Positions 9,048 through 18,412 of a DNA stretch of 64,000 nucleotides are shown piece by piece. The first letter of the stretch is position 1. Each line of letters starts with the position of its first letter. The stretch lies in NCBI RefSeq assembly GCF_037120705.1, contig NZ_JAWLJU010000002.1:558001-622000 (forward strand), written 5' to 3'. This DNA is from Pseudoalteromonas sp. UG3-2. Lineage in GTDB: Bacteria > Pseudomonadota > Gammaproteobacteria > Enterobacterales > Alteromonadaceae. Below the pieces are notes generated by a model that was not told the origin of the DNA, searched no databases, and saw only the letters and a list, made by a program, of their open reading frames with translations. The position numbers and the translations under genes are program-made.

Positions 9048-10697
9048 TTACATATTGGGGTAGTTTGGTCCACCAGCCCCCTCAGGCGTCACCCAAGTAA
9101 TGTTTTGACTGGGATCTTTGATGTCGCAGGTCTTACAGTGAATGCAGTTTTGCGCGTTGATAACAAACTGTTTTTCACCTTGCTCATCTTCATTTACTTC
9201 ATATACACCAGCTGGGCAATAGCGCTGCGCAGGCTCATCAAACTGGGCTAAATTCACCTTAATTGGTATATCGGCATCTTTGAGCTGTAAATGACACGGC
9301 TGCACCTCTTCGTGATTGGTATTCGATAAAAACACCGACGACAACTTATCAAAGCTGAGTTTGCCATCGGGCTTAGGATAAGTGATCTTTTCAGCTTCAG
9401 AAGCCGGTTTTAACTGTGCGTGATCTGGGTGTTCATCTTTAATAGTGAAGGGGAGTGCGCCAGAAAAGATGTTTTGATCGATCATGTTGTAGGCGCCACC
9501 TAAAATGCGCCCGAATTTGTGCATTGCAGGGCCAAAGTTACGTGACTGATAGAGCTCTTCGTATAGCCAACTGGCTTTGAACTTGTCGGCAAAACTAAGC
9601 AAATCTGGCGCTGGTTTCTCTTCAGCTAAGGCTTCAATAATGGCATCGGCGGCTAGCATACCGGACTTCATCGCAGTGTGATTGCCTTTGATTTTGGCAA
9701 AGTTCAGGGTACCGGCATCACAGCCGATTAGTAGGCCGCCTGGAAAGTGCATTTTAGGTAAGCTGTGGAAGCCACCTTTGGCAATGGCTCTGGCGCCATA
9801 AGCAACACGCTCAGCTCCGTTTAAGACCTCAGCAAACGTAGGGTGGTGTTTCATGCGCTGAAACTCGTCAAACGGGCTTAAGTGCGGATTGCTGTAATTT
9901 AAGTCAATAATAAGACCCACCACCACTTGATTGTTTTCGGCGTGGTACATAAACGAGCCACCATGGGTGTCGTTATCCAAAGGCCACCCAGTACCATGCA
10001 CCACTAAGCCCTCTTGGTGTTTACTGGGGTCAACTTGCCAAATTTCTTTAAAGCCAATGCCATAGTGTTGCGGTGAGGCGTCTTTGTCTAATTCGAACTG
10101 ACTGATTAACTCTTTACCTAAATGGCCGCGACAGCCCTCGGCAAATACCGTGTACTTGGCGCGCAGTTCCATGCCTGGCATATAGCTGTCTTTGGGTTGG
10201 CCATCACGGTCGAGGCCCATGTCACCGGTGATAATCCCTTTTACTTCATCCTCTTCTACGAGCAATGAATGAGCGCTAAAGCCAGGGAATATCTCCACGC
10301 CTAGTTGTTCCGCTTGCTCAGCAAGCCAGCGGCAGACGTTACCCATGGATACGATGTAATTGCCATCATTTTTAAATGTCTTAGGTACCACAGCATGTGG
10401 CAACTTAGTCGCATCGTTTTCGTTTTTGAATAAATAGATGTCATCAGCGGCTACCTTAGTGGTAACAGGCGCGCCTTTGTCAGCCCAGTCTGGGATTAAT
10501 TCATCTAAGGCTTTGGTCTCGAAAACTGCGCCAGAGAGAATGTGGGCGCCGACCTCAGAGCCTTTTTCGACTACGCAGATCATTAATTCTTGTTGTTGTT
10601 CTTGTGCCTGTTGAGCGAGTCGGATAGCGCATGATAAGCCTGCTGGGCCCGCACCAACTATCACAACATCAAACTCCATGGTTTCGCGTTCGACCAT
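9048..10697 (-). CDS. etfD: Electron transfer flavoprotein-ubiquinone oxidoreductase
   Basis: ETF-QO accepts electrons from reduced ETF and passes them to ubiquinone at the inner membrane. The 549-residue protein has an N-terminal FAD motif GAGPAG (about 15-20), GSEVGAHILSGAVFE and AEGCRGHLGKEL in the FAD/quinone core. At the C-terminus is a 4Fe-4S site made of the cysteine in RYCPAGVYE plus CIHCKTCDIKDP, ending in GGGPNYP-type residues. I chose the ATG at 10697, which has GAGG six bases upstream. A GTG at 10709 is also in frame. It diverges from etfBA, and the 177-bp region between holds two ACGT palindromes. The symbol fixC is also used for this family. Confidence 0.95.
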   Translation of the reverse strand: MVERETMEFDVVIVGAGPAGLSCAIRLAQQAQEQQQELMICVVEKGSEVGAHILSGAVFETKALDELIPDWADKGAPVTTKVAADDIYLFKNENDATKLPHAVVPKTFKNDGNYIVSMGNVCRWLAEQAEQLGVEIFPGFSAHSLLVEEDEVKGIITGDMGLDRDGQPKDSYMPGMELRAKYTVFAEGCRGHLGKELISQFELDKDASPQHYGIGFKEIWQVDPSKHQEGLVVHGTGWPLDNDTHGGSFMYHAENNQVVVGLIIDLNYSNPHLSPFDEFQRMKHHPTFAEVLNGAERVAYGARAIAKGGFHSLPKMHFPGGLLIGCDAGTLNFAKIKGNHTAMKSGMLAADAIIEALAEEKPAPDLLSFADKFKASWLYEELYQSRNFGPAMHKFGRILGGAYNMIDQNIFSGALPFTIKDEHPDHAQLKPASEAEKITYPKPDGKLSFDKLSSVFLSNTNHEEVQPCHLQLKDADIPIKVNLAQFDEPAQRYCPAGVYEVNEDEQGEKQFVINAQNCIHCKTCDIKDPSQNITWVTPEGAGGPNYPNM

Positions 10698-10777
10698 TTT
10701 TAACCTCACACTATTTGACGGTAGATTAACTAAAGAGAGGCTTTAGTTTGATTTTCGTTAAACTAAGGTTATTTGAG

Positions 10778-10795
10778 GTTGACGTTTACGTCAAC
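10778..10795. promoter_or_regulatory. LiuR-like palindrome 1 between ETF-QO and etfB
   Basis: GTTGACGTTTACGTCAAC has perfect 8-bp arms around a two-base centre. ACGT-centred 16-18 bp palindromes are the recognised type of site for LiuR (MerR family), which controls branched-chain amino-acid and ETF genes in gammaproteobacteria. Assignment to LiuR is inference. The site is shared by the two divergent ETF transcription units. Confidence 0.7.
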
Positions 10796-10827
10796 AGGAA
10801 GTAGTCTGAATCCAATAAAATAATTTT

Positions 10828-10845
10828 GTTGACGTAGACGTCAGC
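10828..10845. promoter_or_regulatory. LiuR-like palindrome 2 upstream of etfB
   Basis: GTTGACGTAGACGTCAGC repeats the first palindrome with one mismatch in the right arm. The start-to-start distance is 50 bp, and the site is 30 bp before the etfB start codon. A site this close to the gene suggests repression of etfBA, while the first site may serve the ETF-QO promoter (inference). Confidence 0.65.
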
Positions 10846-10874
10846 CTGAAGAATAACCAGATGATGGAGTAACC

Positions 10875-11627
10875 ATGAAAGTACTTGTGCCAATCAAACG
10901 CGTGATTGACTACAACGTCAAGGCAAGAGTTAAGCCTGATAACAGTGATGTTGATCTCAGCAATGTCAAAATGGCGATGAACCCATTTTGTGAAATTGCC
11001 GTTGAAGAAGCTGTTCGCCTAAAAGAAGCAAACACAGCTACAGAAGTGATTGCTGTTTCAATTGGTGATAAAGCGTGCCAAGAGCAGTTGCGTACCGCAT
11101 TGGCTTTAGGTGCTGATAAAGCCATTCATATTGAAACCGACGCCAAACTTGAGTCGCTTCACGTTGCAAAACTATTGGCAAAATTAGTAGAACAAGAAAA
11201 CCCTGAGCTGGTTATTTTAGGTAAACAATCCATTGATTCTGACAACAACCAAACTGGGCAAATGCTGGCTGCATTAACTAAGCGCGGGCAGGGCACGTTC
11301 GCTTCTAAAGTAAGCATTGAAGGCGATAAGGTGCAGGTGACCCGTGAAGTGGATGGTGGCTTACAAACCGTTGCTTTACCACTGCCAGCCGTTGTGACCA
11401 CCGATTTACGCTTAAACGAGCCTCGTTATGCGTCTTTACCTAACATCATGAAAGCGAAACGTAAACCATTGGACGTGGTTGCCGCAGACAGCTTAGGAGT
11501 GGATTTAGCCCCTCGAGTCGAGCTTGTTAAGGTTGAAGAGCCGGCGAAACGCTCTGGTGGCGTGATGGTAGAAAGTATTGACGAATTAGTGACGAAACTA
11601 AAAACAGAAGCGAAGGTGATCTCATGA
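10875..11627 (+). CDS. etfB: Electron transfer flavoprotein beta subunit
   Basis: The small ETF subunit, which binds AMP and docks acyl-CoA dehydrogenases. The 250 residues start [20 protein letters not shown]. They include [17 protein letters not shown] (about 36-52), [18 protein letters not shown] (about 116-133) and the family segment near [23 protein letters not shown] (about 175-197). The start ATG follows GGAG closely. It overlaps etfA by the ATGA tetranucleotide, which gives coupled translation. The pair supplies electrons to the ETF-QO encoded divergently. Confidence 0.97.
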   Translation: MKVLVPIKRVIDYNVKARVKPDNSDVDLSNVKMAMNPFCEIAVEEAVRLKEANTATEVIAVSIGDKACQEQLRTALALGADKAIHIETDAKLESLHVAKLLAKLVEQENPELVILGKQSIDSDNNQTGQMLAALTKRGQGTFASKVSIEGDKVQVTREVDGGLQTVALPLPAVVTTDLRLNEPRYASLPNIMKAKRKPLDVVAADSLGVDLAPRVELVKVEEPAKRSGGVMVESIDELVTKLKTEAKVIS

Positions 11628-12550
11628 GCGTATTAGTTATTGCTGAGCACGAAAATGGCGTTCTTAAGCCTGAAACAGCAAAAGTAATTACAGCAGCAAA
11701 TAAAATTGCAGACGCTGTTACTGTGGTTGTTGCTGGAAGTAACATTGCCGATGTTGCAACTAGCAGTGCCGAGATTGCCGGAGTAAATCAAGTAATTGCC
11801 ATCGATGACAGTGCCTTTGAGCATCAACTGGCAGAAAGCATGGCGGATCTGGTTGTGGATATGGCTGGCGATTACAGCCACATTCTATTTGCCGCATCGA
11901 CAACAGGCAAAAACATTGCCCCTCGAGTAGCAGCGCTGTTAGACAAGTCACAAATCTCAGAGATAGTGGATGTCATTGACGCCGATACCTTTAAACGCCC
12001 CATTTATGCGGGCAACGCCATTGCGACGGTAAAATCTGCTGAGAGCCAAAAGGTGATCACGGTTCGTGCCTCTGCTTTTGATGCTGCAGCGACTCAAGGC
12101 GCTTGTGAAATTGAAAATCGTTCACAAAGCATGTCGTCGTCGTTAAGCTCATTTGTCAGCGTTGAACAAACCGAATCAGAGCGTCCTGAGCTAACGGCAG
12201 CGCCAGTGGTTATTTCTGGTGGCCGCGGGATGCAAAATGGCGATAATTTTGCACTGTTGAATGGCATTGCAGATAAGCTAGGTGCCGCCATTGGGGCGTC
12301 ACGCGCGGCGGTTGATGCTGGCTTTGTGCCAAATGACATGCAAGTAGGTCAAACGGGTAAGATCGTGGCACCGGATCTGTATATTGCCGTTGGGATCAGT
12401 GGCGCTATCCAGCACCTAGCTGGGATGAAGGATTCAAAAGTCATTGTTGCAATCAATAAAGACCCAGAAGCGCCTATTTTCCAAGTGGCGGATTATGGCC
12501 TAGTGGCTGACTTGTTTGATGCGCTGCCAGAGCTAGAACAAGCCTTATAA
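11624..12550 (+). CDS. etfA: Electron transfer flavoprotein alpha subunit
   Basis: The large ETF subunit, carrying FAD. The 308-residue protein has an N-terminal alpha/beta domain (about 1-185) and the C-terminal FAD domain. The latter is marked by SGGRGMQ near 195, [23 protein letters not shown] (about 220-245) and [20 protein letters not shown] (about 250-270), ending with [10 protein letters not shown]. It is translationally coupled to etfB (4-bp overlap) and is followed by a terminator at 12600-12631. Confidence 0.97.
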   Translation: MSVLVIAEHENGVLKPETAKVITAANKIADAVTVVVAGSNIADVATSSAEIAGVNQVIAIDDSAFEHQLAESMADLVVDMAGDYSHILFAASTTGKNIAPRVAALLDKSQISEIVDVIDADTFKRPIYAGNAIATVKSAESQKVITVRASAFDAAATQGACEIENRSQSMSSSLSSFVSVEQTESERPELTAAPVVISGGRGMQNGDNFALLNGIADKLGAAIGASRAAVDAGFVPNDMQVGQTGKIVAPDLYIAVGISGAIQHLAGMKDSKVIVAINKDPEAPIFQVADYGLVADLFDALPELEQAL

Positions 12551-12599
12551 TTTTTTACTCAATGCCGCCATGGTATTGAGTGTATGTATTCTGGTTGTT

Positions 12600-12631
12600 A
12601 AAGCCGTTGTGCCTTGTGCCGCGGCTTTTTT
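12600..12631 (+). terminator. Rho-independent terminator of etfBA
   Basis: The stem AAAGCCG (12600-12606) pairs with CGGCTTT (12622-12628) and runs into six Ts at 12626-12631. Confidence 0.8.
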
Positions 12632-12800
12632 CATGCCTGAAAACTCTATGGTATCAAGAAGACCCACTAGCAACGAGTTCACTGGCTCATTCGCAGGAGC
12701 GGAGGGGACTTAATAGGTTTGACAGTAGTAATTATGACTTTAGCTTTTGCCGAGCTTTAGCGGCAGAGATAACATTGCCGGCGCTGATGTTCAGGCAACG

Positions 12801-12828
12801 AAAATGGCGCAATCTGTCGACTGCGCCA
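12801..12828 (-). terminator. Terminator of the DUF3083-like gene
   Basis: The stem TGGCGCA / TGCGCCA (12805-12811 with 12822-12828) is followed on the minus strand by TTTTCG. It lies about 36 bp past the stop of the minus-strand gene. Confidence 0.6.
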
Positions 12829-12863
12829 CTATGTTTTAGCCAGGTAGTTTACTGGCTGGGCAT

Positions 12864-13934
12864 TTAGTAGTCGTAGCTAATATGCTGGAAAAAGCGCACA
12901 TTAACGTCTTGCTTCTCAATATTCACAGGCAGCTCAGAGACAAAGCGCTTAATGACACTTTCAACATGGTTCATAAAGCGGCCATAGCCCATATCTTTTT
13001 TGTCTTTGTCGTTGGCCACCACCACAAAGCGGATCGTGTCGACTAAGTTGGCGTCGTCGAACAGCGAATAAATTTGATTTTCGCCACTGCCAGTATCGAA
13101 ACTCAACTTTTGTAATTCGCGATTGGTATCGGTTTTATCGATTTTGGCACTGCGTACAATAGGTAAGCGGCCATCGGCTACCATAGCCACCATATTCAAT
13201 TGTTTATCTGCACAGGCCGACAAAAAGCTGTCTTCAATTTGGCGATAAAATTGGCTGTAATCCCCGGGTCGCATTTGACTCTGGTAATGGGTTTTCATCG
13301 CTCTGGAAACGGGAATATTAAAGGTGACGTAGGTCATTTCATTATAGTGATCTGGCAAACTGCAGTTGCGTGCTTGGTAGCGCGGGTAGAGTGCTCTAAG
13401 CTTATAACCATAGGACTCTTTGTCTCCTTTGGCTTTGGCAAACAAATCATAGGTTAAATGCTGGTGATCTCGTACTCTAAACTCTGGTTGGTTATCACTG
13501 AAGCTGTCTTTCATCTGGTCGAGTACTTTTTTCACTTTGTTGTGAAAATCGGCCGCATTGGCACGCAGTTCGTCCCCCGTGGCTAAAAACAATAAGCGAA
13601 TTTTGCGTGCTTGGTAGTCCTCGCTTACGTAGGTTTTATGGGCTTCATGAAACTTAGGATTATAGAAAAACATAATCTGTTTTTGCGTTTGCATGGTATA
13701 CGCTTCATCGTGATATCGCACTACTGGCAGTTTATCGTTAGCAATCACATGGACATTGTGCAATTCGTATTCATCGCACAGTGCAAACAGTTGTCGTGAC
13801 AAACGCTCATAACACGCAGTGACAGAATCAAAGCAGCGATAAAACGCATCATCGGGTTTGAACTCAGCCAAAATATAGTGATTGTTACGTGCTTTGGTAG
13901 AAATATAGACGCGGTTTAAGTTCATCGAAGCCAT
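12864..13934 (-). CDS. DUF3083-like protein with internal duplication
   Basis: A cytoplasmic 356-residue protein with no signal peptide or membrane segment. I recall this as DUF3083, a gammaproteobacterial family of unknown function. The sequence is two related halves. 'HVIANDKLPVVR' near residue 63 matches 'AMVADGRLPIVR' near 250. 'IRLLFLATGDE' near 112 matches 'IRFVVVANDKD' near 301. 'VRDHQHLTYDLF' near 154 matches 'VRFFQHISYDY' at the C-terminus. The family name is from memory; the duplication is visible directly. The start ATG has AAGGG seven bases upstream. It lies alone between etfA and glnS. Confidence 0.7.
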   Translation of the reverse strand: MASMNLNRVYISTKARNNHYILAEFKPDDAFYRCFDSVTACYERLSRQLFALCDEYELHNVHVIANDKLPVVRYHDEAYTMQTQKQIMFFYNPKFHEAHKTYVSEDYQARKIRLLFLATGDELRANAADFHNKVKKVLDQMKDSFSDNQPEFRVRDHQHLTYDLFAKAKGDKESYGYKLRALYPRYQARNCSLPDHYNEMTYVTFNIPVSRAMKTHYQSQMRPGDYSQFYRQIEDSFLSACADKQLNMVAMVADGRLPIVRSAKIDKTDTNRELQKLSFDTGSGENQIYSLFDDANLVDTIRFVVVANDKDKKDMGYGRFMNHVESVIKRFVSELPVNIEKQDVNVRFFQHISYDY

Positions 13935-14237
13935 GTTGGATCCCTTCCTCGGTAAATTAACAGGTTGAAATCGCAGATTGTAAGTCTCAGTCTTTTATAT
14001 CACTTCTTGGTGAGGTAGTAAGACAAGAGCACTGCAATTTCCTCGTTTATGCCGCCACTATAGGTGGTTGTTATGACGCTAATATTGCGCTAGAACAAAA
14101 TTTGTCACAAAAATTAATCAAAACTTCAGAGCGATAAATAAATCCGCCGTTGGTGGAGATATTTGCTGTAAGTTCGTGCTCGTTTTTGTAATAATGCCGA
14201 GGTTAACTAAGAGCATAATTCAGAGGAAAGATTTCCT
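13935..14237. other. Intergenic region upstream of glnS
   Basis: A 303-bp region between divergent genes. It contains a small CCAC/GTGG repeat near 14052-14066 and a possible -10 element (TAATAAT near 14190) ahead of glnS. No convincing gene or RNA is seen. Confidence 0.5.
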
Positions 14238-15902
14238 ATGGCGGAAACTGAGAATCGCCCAACAAACTTTATCCGCAATAAAATCGATGCGGATCTGGCC
14301 AGTGGTAAACACGCGTCTACCCATACCCGTTTTCCACCTGAGCCAAATGGTTTTTTACATATTGGCCACGCTAAGTCTATCTGCCTAAATTTTGGTATTG
14401 CAGAAGACTACAATGGTAAGTGTAATTTACGTTTTGATGACACCAACCCAGAAAAAGAAGACATCAACTACGTTAAGTCTATTAAAGAAGACGTAAACTG
14501 GTTAGGATTCCAGTGGGATGGTGAGATCTGCTATTCATCAAACTACTTTGATAAATTGTACCAATATGCCGTTGAACTAATTGAAAACGGCAAGGCGTAT
14601 GTCTGTTTCTTGACCCCAGAACAAGCACGTGAGTACCGTGGCACGCTAACTGAGCCGGGTAAGAACAGTCCGTATCGTGACACTTCACCAGAAGAAAACC
14701 TAGCGTTATTTGAAAAAATGCGTAACGGCGAATTCAAAGAAGGCGAATGTGTGTTGCGCGCTAAGATTGATATGGCAAGCTCGTTTATGGTGCTGCGCGA
14801 TCCAATCATTTATCGCGTTAGGTTTGCTCATCACCATCAAACCGGCGATAAGTGGTGCATTTACCCAATGTACGATTTCACCCACTGTATCTCGGATGCC
14901 TTGGAAGGGATCACGCATTCACTGTGTACCTTAGAGTTCCAAGACAATCGCCGTTTATACGATTGGGTACTGGACAACATCAGCATTGATTGTCATCCAC
15001 AGCAGATTGAGTTTTCTCGTTTAAACCTTGAGTACACCGTTATGTCAAAGCGCAAGCTTAATGACCTAGTGGTAAATAACTTCGTTGAAGGCTGGGATGA
15101 CCCGCGTATGCCAACCATTGCAGGTTTACGTCGTCGTGGTTACACGCCAGCGGCCATTCGTGAATTTTGTAAGCGCATTGGTGTAACCAAAATGGACAAC
15201 ATGGTTGAGATGGGCATGTTGGAAGCCTGTATTCGTGATGACCTCAACGAGAATGCTCCCCGTGCCATGGCCGTGTTGGATCCGGTGAAAATTGTCATTG
15301 AGAATTTTGCTGAAGGTGAGGTGGAAATGCTCACTGCACCAAATCATCCAACCCTTGACAAAGGCACACGAGAGCTGCCGTTTACGCGTGAAATCTACAT
15401 TGAAAAAGAAGATTTCCGAGTAGAAGCGAATAAAAAATTCAAACGTCTTGTGCTAGGTAAAGAAGTGCGCCTACGTAATGCTTACGTTATCAAAGCTGAG
15501 CGCATTGAAGAAGATGACAACGGTGAAATCACCACCATTTACTGTAGCTACGATCCAGAAACCTTGGGCAAGAACCCTAGCGATGGTCGTAAAGTAAAAG
15601 GGGTGATCCATTGGGTGTCTGCAAGCCACTGCATTGATGCGCCGGTACGTCAGTACGACCGTCTATTCACTGTGCCAAATCCGGCGGCAGCAGAAGACTT
15701 CACGGCGACTTTAAACCCAGAATCCTTAGTGGTTATTGAACACGCCAAATTAGAGCCTGCGCTGGCTAATGCTAAACCAGAGCAAGGCTATCAATTTGAG
15801 CGCTTAGGGTATTTCTGTCGTGATAATAAATCCACTGATTTGGTATTTAACCAAACGGTTGGCTTACGTGATTCGTGGGCTAAGATCGAACAGAAAAGGT
15901 AA
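14238..15902 (+). CDS. glnS: Glutaminyl-tRNA synthetase
   Basis: It charges tRNA-Gln with glutamine. At 554 residues it has the usual bacterial length. The class I signatures are [15 protein letters not shown] with HIGH at 41-44 and VMSKRKLN near 270 as the KMSKS equivalent. The fragment [24 protein letters not shown] confirms the GlxRS family, and the C-terminal beta-barrel anticodon domain starts near 340. GAGGAAAG precedes the ATG. E. coli also has glnS just before the fur-fldA-ybfE-ybfF-seqA-pgm cluster found downstream here. Confidence 0.98.
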   Translation: MAETENRPTNFIRNKIDADLASGKHASTHTRFPPEPNGFLHIGHAKSICLNFGIAEDYNGKCNLRFDDTNPEKEDINYVKSIKEDVNWLGFQWDGEICYSSNYFDKLYQYAVELIENGKAYVCFLTPEQAREYRGTLTEPGKNSPYRDTSPEENLALFEKMRNGEFKEGECVLRAKIDMASSFMVLRDPIIYRVRFAHHHQTGDKWCIYPMYDFTHCISDALEGITHSLCTLEFQDNRRLYDWVLDNISIDCHPQQIEFSRLNLEYTVMSKRKLNDLVVNNFVEGWDDPRMPTIAGLRRRGYTPAAIREFCKRIGVTKMDNMVEMGMLEACIRDDLNENAPRAMAVLDPVKIVIENFAEGEVEMLTAPNHPTLDKGTRELPFTREIYIEKEDFRVEANKKFKRLVLGKEVRLRNAYVIKAERIEEDDNGEITTIYCSYDPETLGKNPSDGRKVKGVIHWVSASHCIDAPVRQYDRLFTVPNPAAAEDFTATLNPESLVVIEHAKLEPALANAKPEQGYQFERLGYFCRDNKSTDLVFNQTVGLRDSWAKIEQKR

Positions 15903-15909
15903 CTCTAAT

Positions 15910-15934
15910 AAGGCCGGGTAATACCGGCCTTTTT
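15910..15934 (+). terminator. Rho-independent terminator of glnS
   Basis: An 8-bp stem AAGGCCGG / CCGGCCTT (15910-15917 with 15924-15931), a 6-base loop, and a T-run to 15934 starting 8 bases after the stop. Confidence 0.92.
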
Positions 15935-15960
15935 GTCGGCACTAACACCAAGCGCTTGCT

Positions 15961-17787
15961 ATGTCCGAAAAATCCATCCAGCACTTTTACATCAATGAGC
16001 AGCAATCCATATATTTGCTGTCCCATCACGACGCTAAAAAACACCGCCAATGGCTAAATATATGTAAAAAACAACTCAGCTTACTGGGTTACCGTGAGGT
16101 CGAGGTAATAGGCTCCGGGGCTTTCGGTTTCGTTTTTTCAGGCACCAGTGAAACAGGAGCCCATTGGGTATTCAAATTTTCTCGGATCACCTTAGCCCAA
16201 AGTGTGAGAGATAGGTTAGAAGACGAAGCCTATATGCTCTCGCAGATCAATAATGCCATGGTGCCTAAGTTTTATGCCTTTGAAAGGGTTAAGAAACAAG
16301 GTATTTTAATGATGGAGCGGGCTCCCGGGGCAGATTTAGAAAAGATCTCCTTGCGTAAAGGCCGTTTCACAGCCCATGAGCTGGTTACTCTTGCACTTAA
16401 CCTTCGTAACGTGCTGGTTGATTTACGGGAACGTCGGGTGGGCATGTCACCACAACCTATTGTTCACGGTGATATTAAGCCCTCAAATATTGTCTGGGAT
16501 GAAGAGCATAACCGCTTTTCCTTAGTGGATTGGGGGAGCTCCGTGTATGCCCAAATCGATATTCATGGCGAGCCCATAGCCAGTAATATAATGGATTTAA
16601 TGTCTTCAGACGTCAGCTCTACCAATGCCCGGATGGGGGATGTTTACTTCATTGGTGATGAACAAATGTCTGGTGCGCAATCGTCGCCGCGGTTTGATGA
16701 ACAAGGCGTGGCCTCCACCATTTATGCTTTGGCCAGCGCCCAGTCTTGTCGCTTTGGGGCACAAGTACTACCGGCCAGTGCCCTTGGCTTACCAAAAGTG
16801 TTTGCCCAGGTGCTTGATGGCATGTTGAGTAAAGACAAAGCGACTCGTGATCAAGCCGGCGATTACTTTATTCGCAATATGCCAGCCATGGCCAAGTTGC
16901 TGTTGCCGCCTTTGGACTTAAGTGAAGCAAAATCACGCATTCCTTTTTGGTCAACCACGGCAGAGGTAAAACCCGAAACCGTTGTCTACAGCTCACGTAA
17001 ACAGTTTCTGCGCCGTGCCGATGAAAACCATAATTTAAGAGACGTCAATGACGCACAACTTGACCGCTATTATAAAGAGTTTTTATTTGATACCGGCGAT
17101 ACCGAAAAAGCGTTTTTAGCTTCTATCAGCCGTTTGGCTCAATTCCCAGTAGTAGGGGGGCTGAGTTTCCATTGGAAAGCAACGCAATTATTTGTTGAAT
17201 CTAGCTTGATCCTGCACGATGAATCGCTCGACAAAGCATTTAAAGATTCCGTTAATGCCACCGTGATGTTGGCACAGGGGATAAAGCAAAAGGGGCTGTT
17301 TAAGTGTTGTTTATTTGATGCTCGGCAGTCTATTCAGCTCAATCGCGATGACACCGGGGCGTTTGATTTCGAGCATTTACCGCAACTCGAATACACGGTC
17401 AGTGACATTACCAGCAGTGAAATAACTCGCCCGCACTCTTATTTTGAAGACGGTAAAGACCCCGATGAGCAATTACAGTTACCTAAGCAAATCATTCAAT
17501 GTGTCTTTGAGCTCAATCAGATCCACCATACCGGCTGTATTATTTTCGAATCCTTACAAGACAGGATGAAAATACACTATTACTACCGCTTACTTGATGC
17601 CAGTAAAGAGCAACAGTTTCAGCAACTACTGACAACCATTATGCAGTACGCCGTGAGTATTCAAGATTATGGGGTGGCAGGCTTTATGAAGCTGCCGTAC
17701 AAAAATACCCGAGAGTTTTCTTTGTGTGATAAGCACGAAGCGTTTTACTTTCCGAAAAACCCCAAAGAGTATACTGGCAATACATAA
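15961..17787 (+). CDS. Eukaryotic-like protein kinase with unassigned C-terminal half
   Basis: A 608-residue soluble protein. The N-terminal half has a protein-kinase fold: G-loop GSGAFGFVFSG (51-61), lysine in WVFKFSR (K72), a catalytic loop HGDIKPSN (169-176; D171, K173, N176 kept, G in place of the usual R) and DWG (190-192) in place of DFG. ATP binding and transfer look possible. Residues from about 330 to 608 match no domain I know and contain no transmembrane segment, unlike many bacterial PASTA-type kinases. It lies between glnS and fur, with no phosphatase or obvious substrate gene beside it. The ATG start has no strong ribosome-binding site. Confidence 0.75.
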   Translation: MSEKSIQHFYINEQQSIYLLSHHDAKKHRQWLNICKKQLSLLGYREVEVIGSGAFGFVFSGTSETGAHWVFKFSRITLAQSVRDRLEDEAYMLSQINNAMVPKFYAFERVKKQGILMMERAPGADLEKISLRKGRFTAHELVTLALNLRNVLVDLRERRVGMSPQPIVHGDIKPSNIVWDEEHNRFSLVDWGSSVYAQIDIHGEPIASNIMDLMSSDVSSTNARMGDVYFIGDEQMSGAQSSPRFDEQGVASTIYALASAQSCRFGAQVLPASALGLPKVFAQVLDGMLSKDKATRDQAGDYFIRNMPAMAKLLLPPLDLSEAKSRIPFWSTTAEVKPETVVYSSRKQFLRRADENHNLRDVNDAQLDRYYKEFLFDTGDTEKAFLASISRLAQFPVVGGLSFHWKATQLFVESSLILHDESLDKAFKDSVNATVMLAQGIKQKGLFKCCLFDARQSIQLNRDDTGAFDFEHLPQLEYTVSDITSSEITRPHSYFEDGKDPDEQLQLPKQIIQCVFELNQIHHTGCIIFESLQDRMKIHYYYRLLDASKEQQFQQLLTTIMQYAVSIQDYGVAGFMKLPYKNTREFSLCDKHEAFYFPKNPKEYTGNT

Positions 17788-17812
17788 ACTAAAGCCTGCC
17801 TAGGTATTCGGC

Positions 17813-17836
17813 AAAAAAAAGCCAGCAAATGCTGGC
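17813..17836 (-). terminator. Rho-independent terminator of fur
   Basis: The stem GCCAGCA / TGCTGGC (17821-17827 with 17830-17836) is followed on the minus strand by eight Ts (17813-17820). It lies between the converging kinase and fur genes. Confidence 0.9.
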
Positions 17837-17865
17837 TTAATGCTTAATAGGGCATGCAATTTTAG

Positions 17866-18312
17866 TTAATTGCCGTTTTGCTCTGCAAATTTCTTACACG
17901 CTTCTTTGTCTTCACACTCACCATACAAGTACAGTGAATGGTTGGTGAGTGTGATGCCGTTTGCCGTGGCCACTTCTTCTTGGCGACGTTCGATGACATC
18001 GTCTTCAAACTCAACCACTTTACCGCATTTTAGACAAACAAGGTGATCATGGTGAGTGCTGCCTGATAATTCAAAAACAGATTTGCCGCCTTCAAAATGG
18101 TGGCGAGTGACAATTCCGGCATCGTCGAATTGGTTAAGTACCCGGTAAACGGTAGCTAGACCAATTTCTTCACCTTTATCAAGCAGAATTTTATAAACGT
18201 CTTCAGCACTGATATGTTGGTTGTCTGGAGACTGTAAGATCTCTAGAATCTTGATGCGTGGAAGTGTTACTTTTAAACCAGCCTTTTTAAGCTCTAAGTT
18301 GTGATCAGTCAT
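17866..18312 (-). CDS. fur: Ferric uptake regulator Fur
   Basis: An iron-responsive repressor of 148 residues. It has an N-terminal winged helix (LKKAGLKVTLPRIKILEIL, then EIGLATVYRVLNQFDDAGIV), the metal site HHDHLVCLKCGKVVEFEDD (about 87-105) and C-terminal cysteines in GECEDKEAC. It dimerises and represses iron-uptake genes when Fe(II) is present. It sits downstream of fldA on the same strand, as in E. coli. The 100-bp gap to fldA holds two hairpins. Confidence 0.98.
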   Translation of the reverse strand: MTDHNLELKKAGLKVTLPRIKILEILQSPDNQHISAEDVYKILLDKGEEIGLATVYRVLNQFDDAGIVTRHHFEGGKSVFELSGSTHHDHLVCLKCGKVVEFEDDVIERRQEEVATANGITLTNHSLYLYGECEDKEACKKFAEQNGN

Positions 18313-18345
18313 TAAATCTGTCTCAATCTGTTAGTTATAATTCGT

Positions 18346-18397
18346 CTTAGGAATATCACGACGCATGTCCTAAGAATAACTTGCTCGGGCAGCAAGT
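18346..18397 (-). other. Two hairpins between fldA and fur
   Basis: Reading with the genes, ACTTGCT/AGCAAGT (18379-18385 with 18391-18397, 5-base loop) is followed by TATTCTT. A second pair, CTTAGGA/TCCTAAG (18346-18352 with 18368-18374), follows it. The first could be a weak terminator of fldA. The second lies about 35-60 bp before the fur start and could be in its promoter or leader. Confidence 0.45.
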
Positions 18398-18412
18398 GCA
18401 AAACAATTGCAA

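Larger units (their letters stand above)
12551..12863. other. Intergenic region between convergent etfA and DUF3083-like genes
   Basis: This 313-bp stretch holds a T6 run and an imperfectly placed inverted repeat (ACTCAAT at 12557-12563 with ATTGAGT at 12575-12581). It also holds the etfA terminator and the terminator of the opposite gene. A possible 95-codon frame at 12580-12867 has no ribosome-binding site, and its sequence does not look like a protein. I see no gene here. Confidence 0.6.

Noticed and set aside
12580..12867. 95-codon frame between etfA and the DUF3083-like gene
   Set aside because: It starts inside the region of the etfA terminator, has no ribosome-binding site and shows no protein-like pattern.
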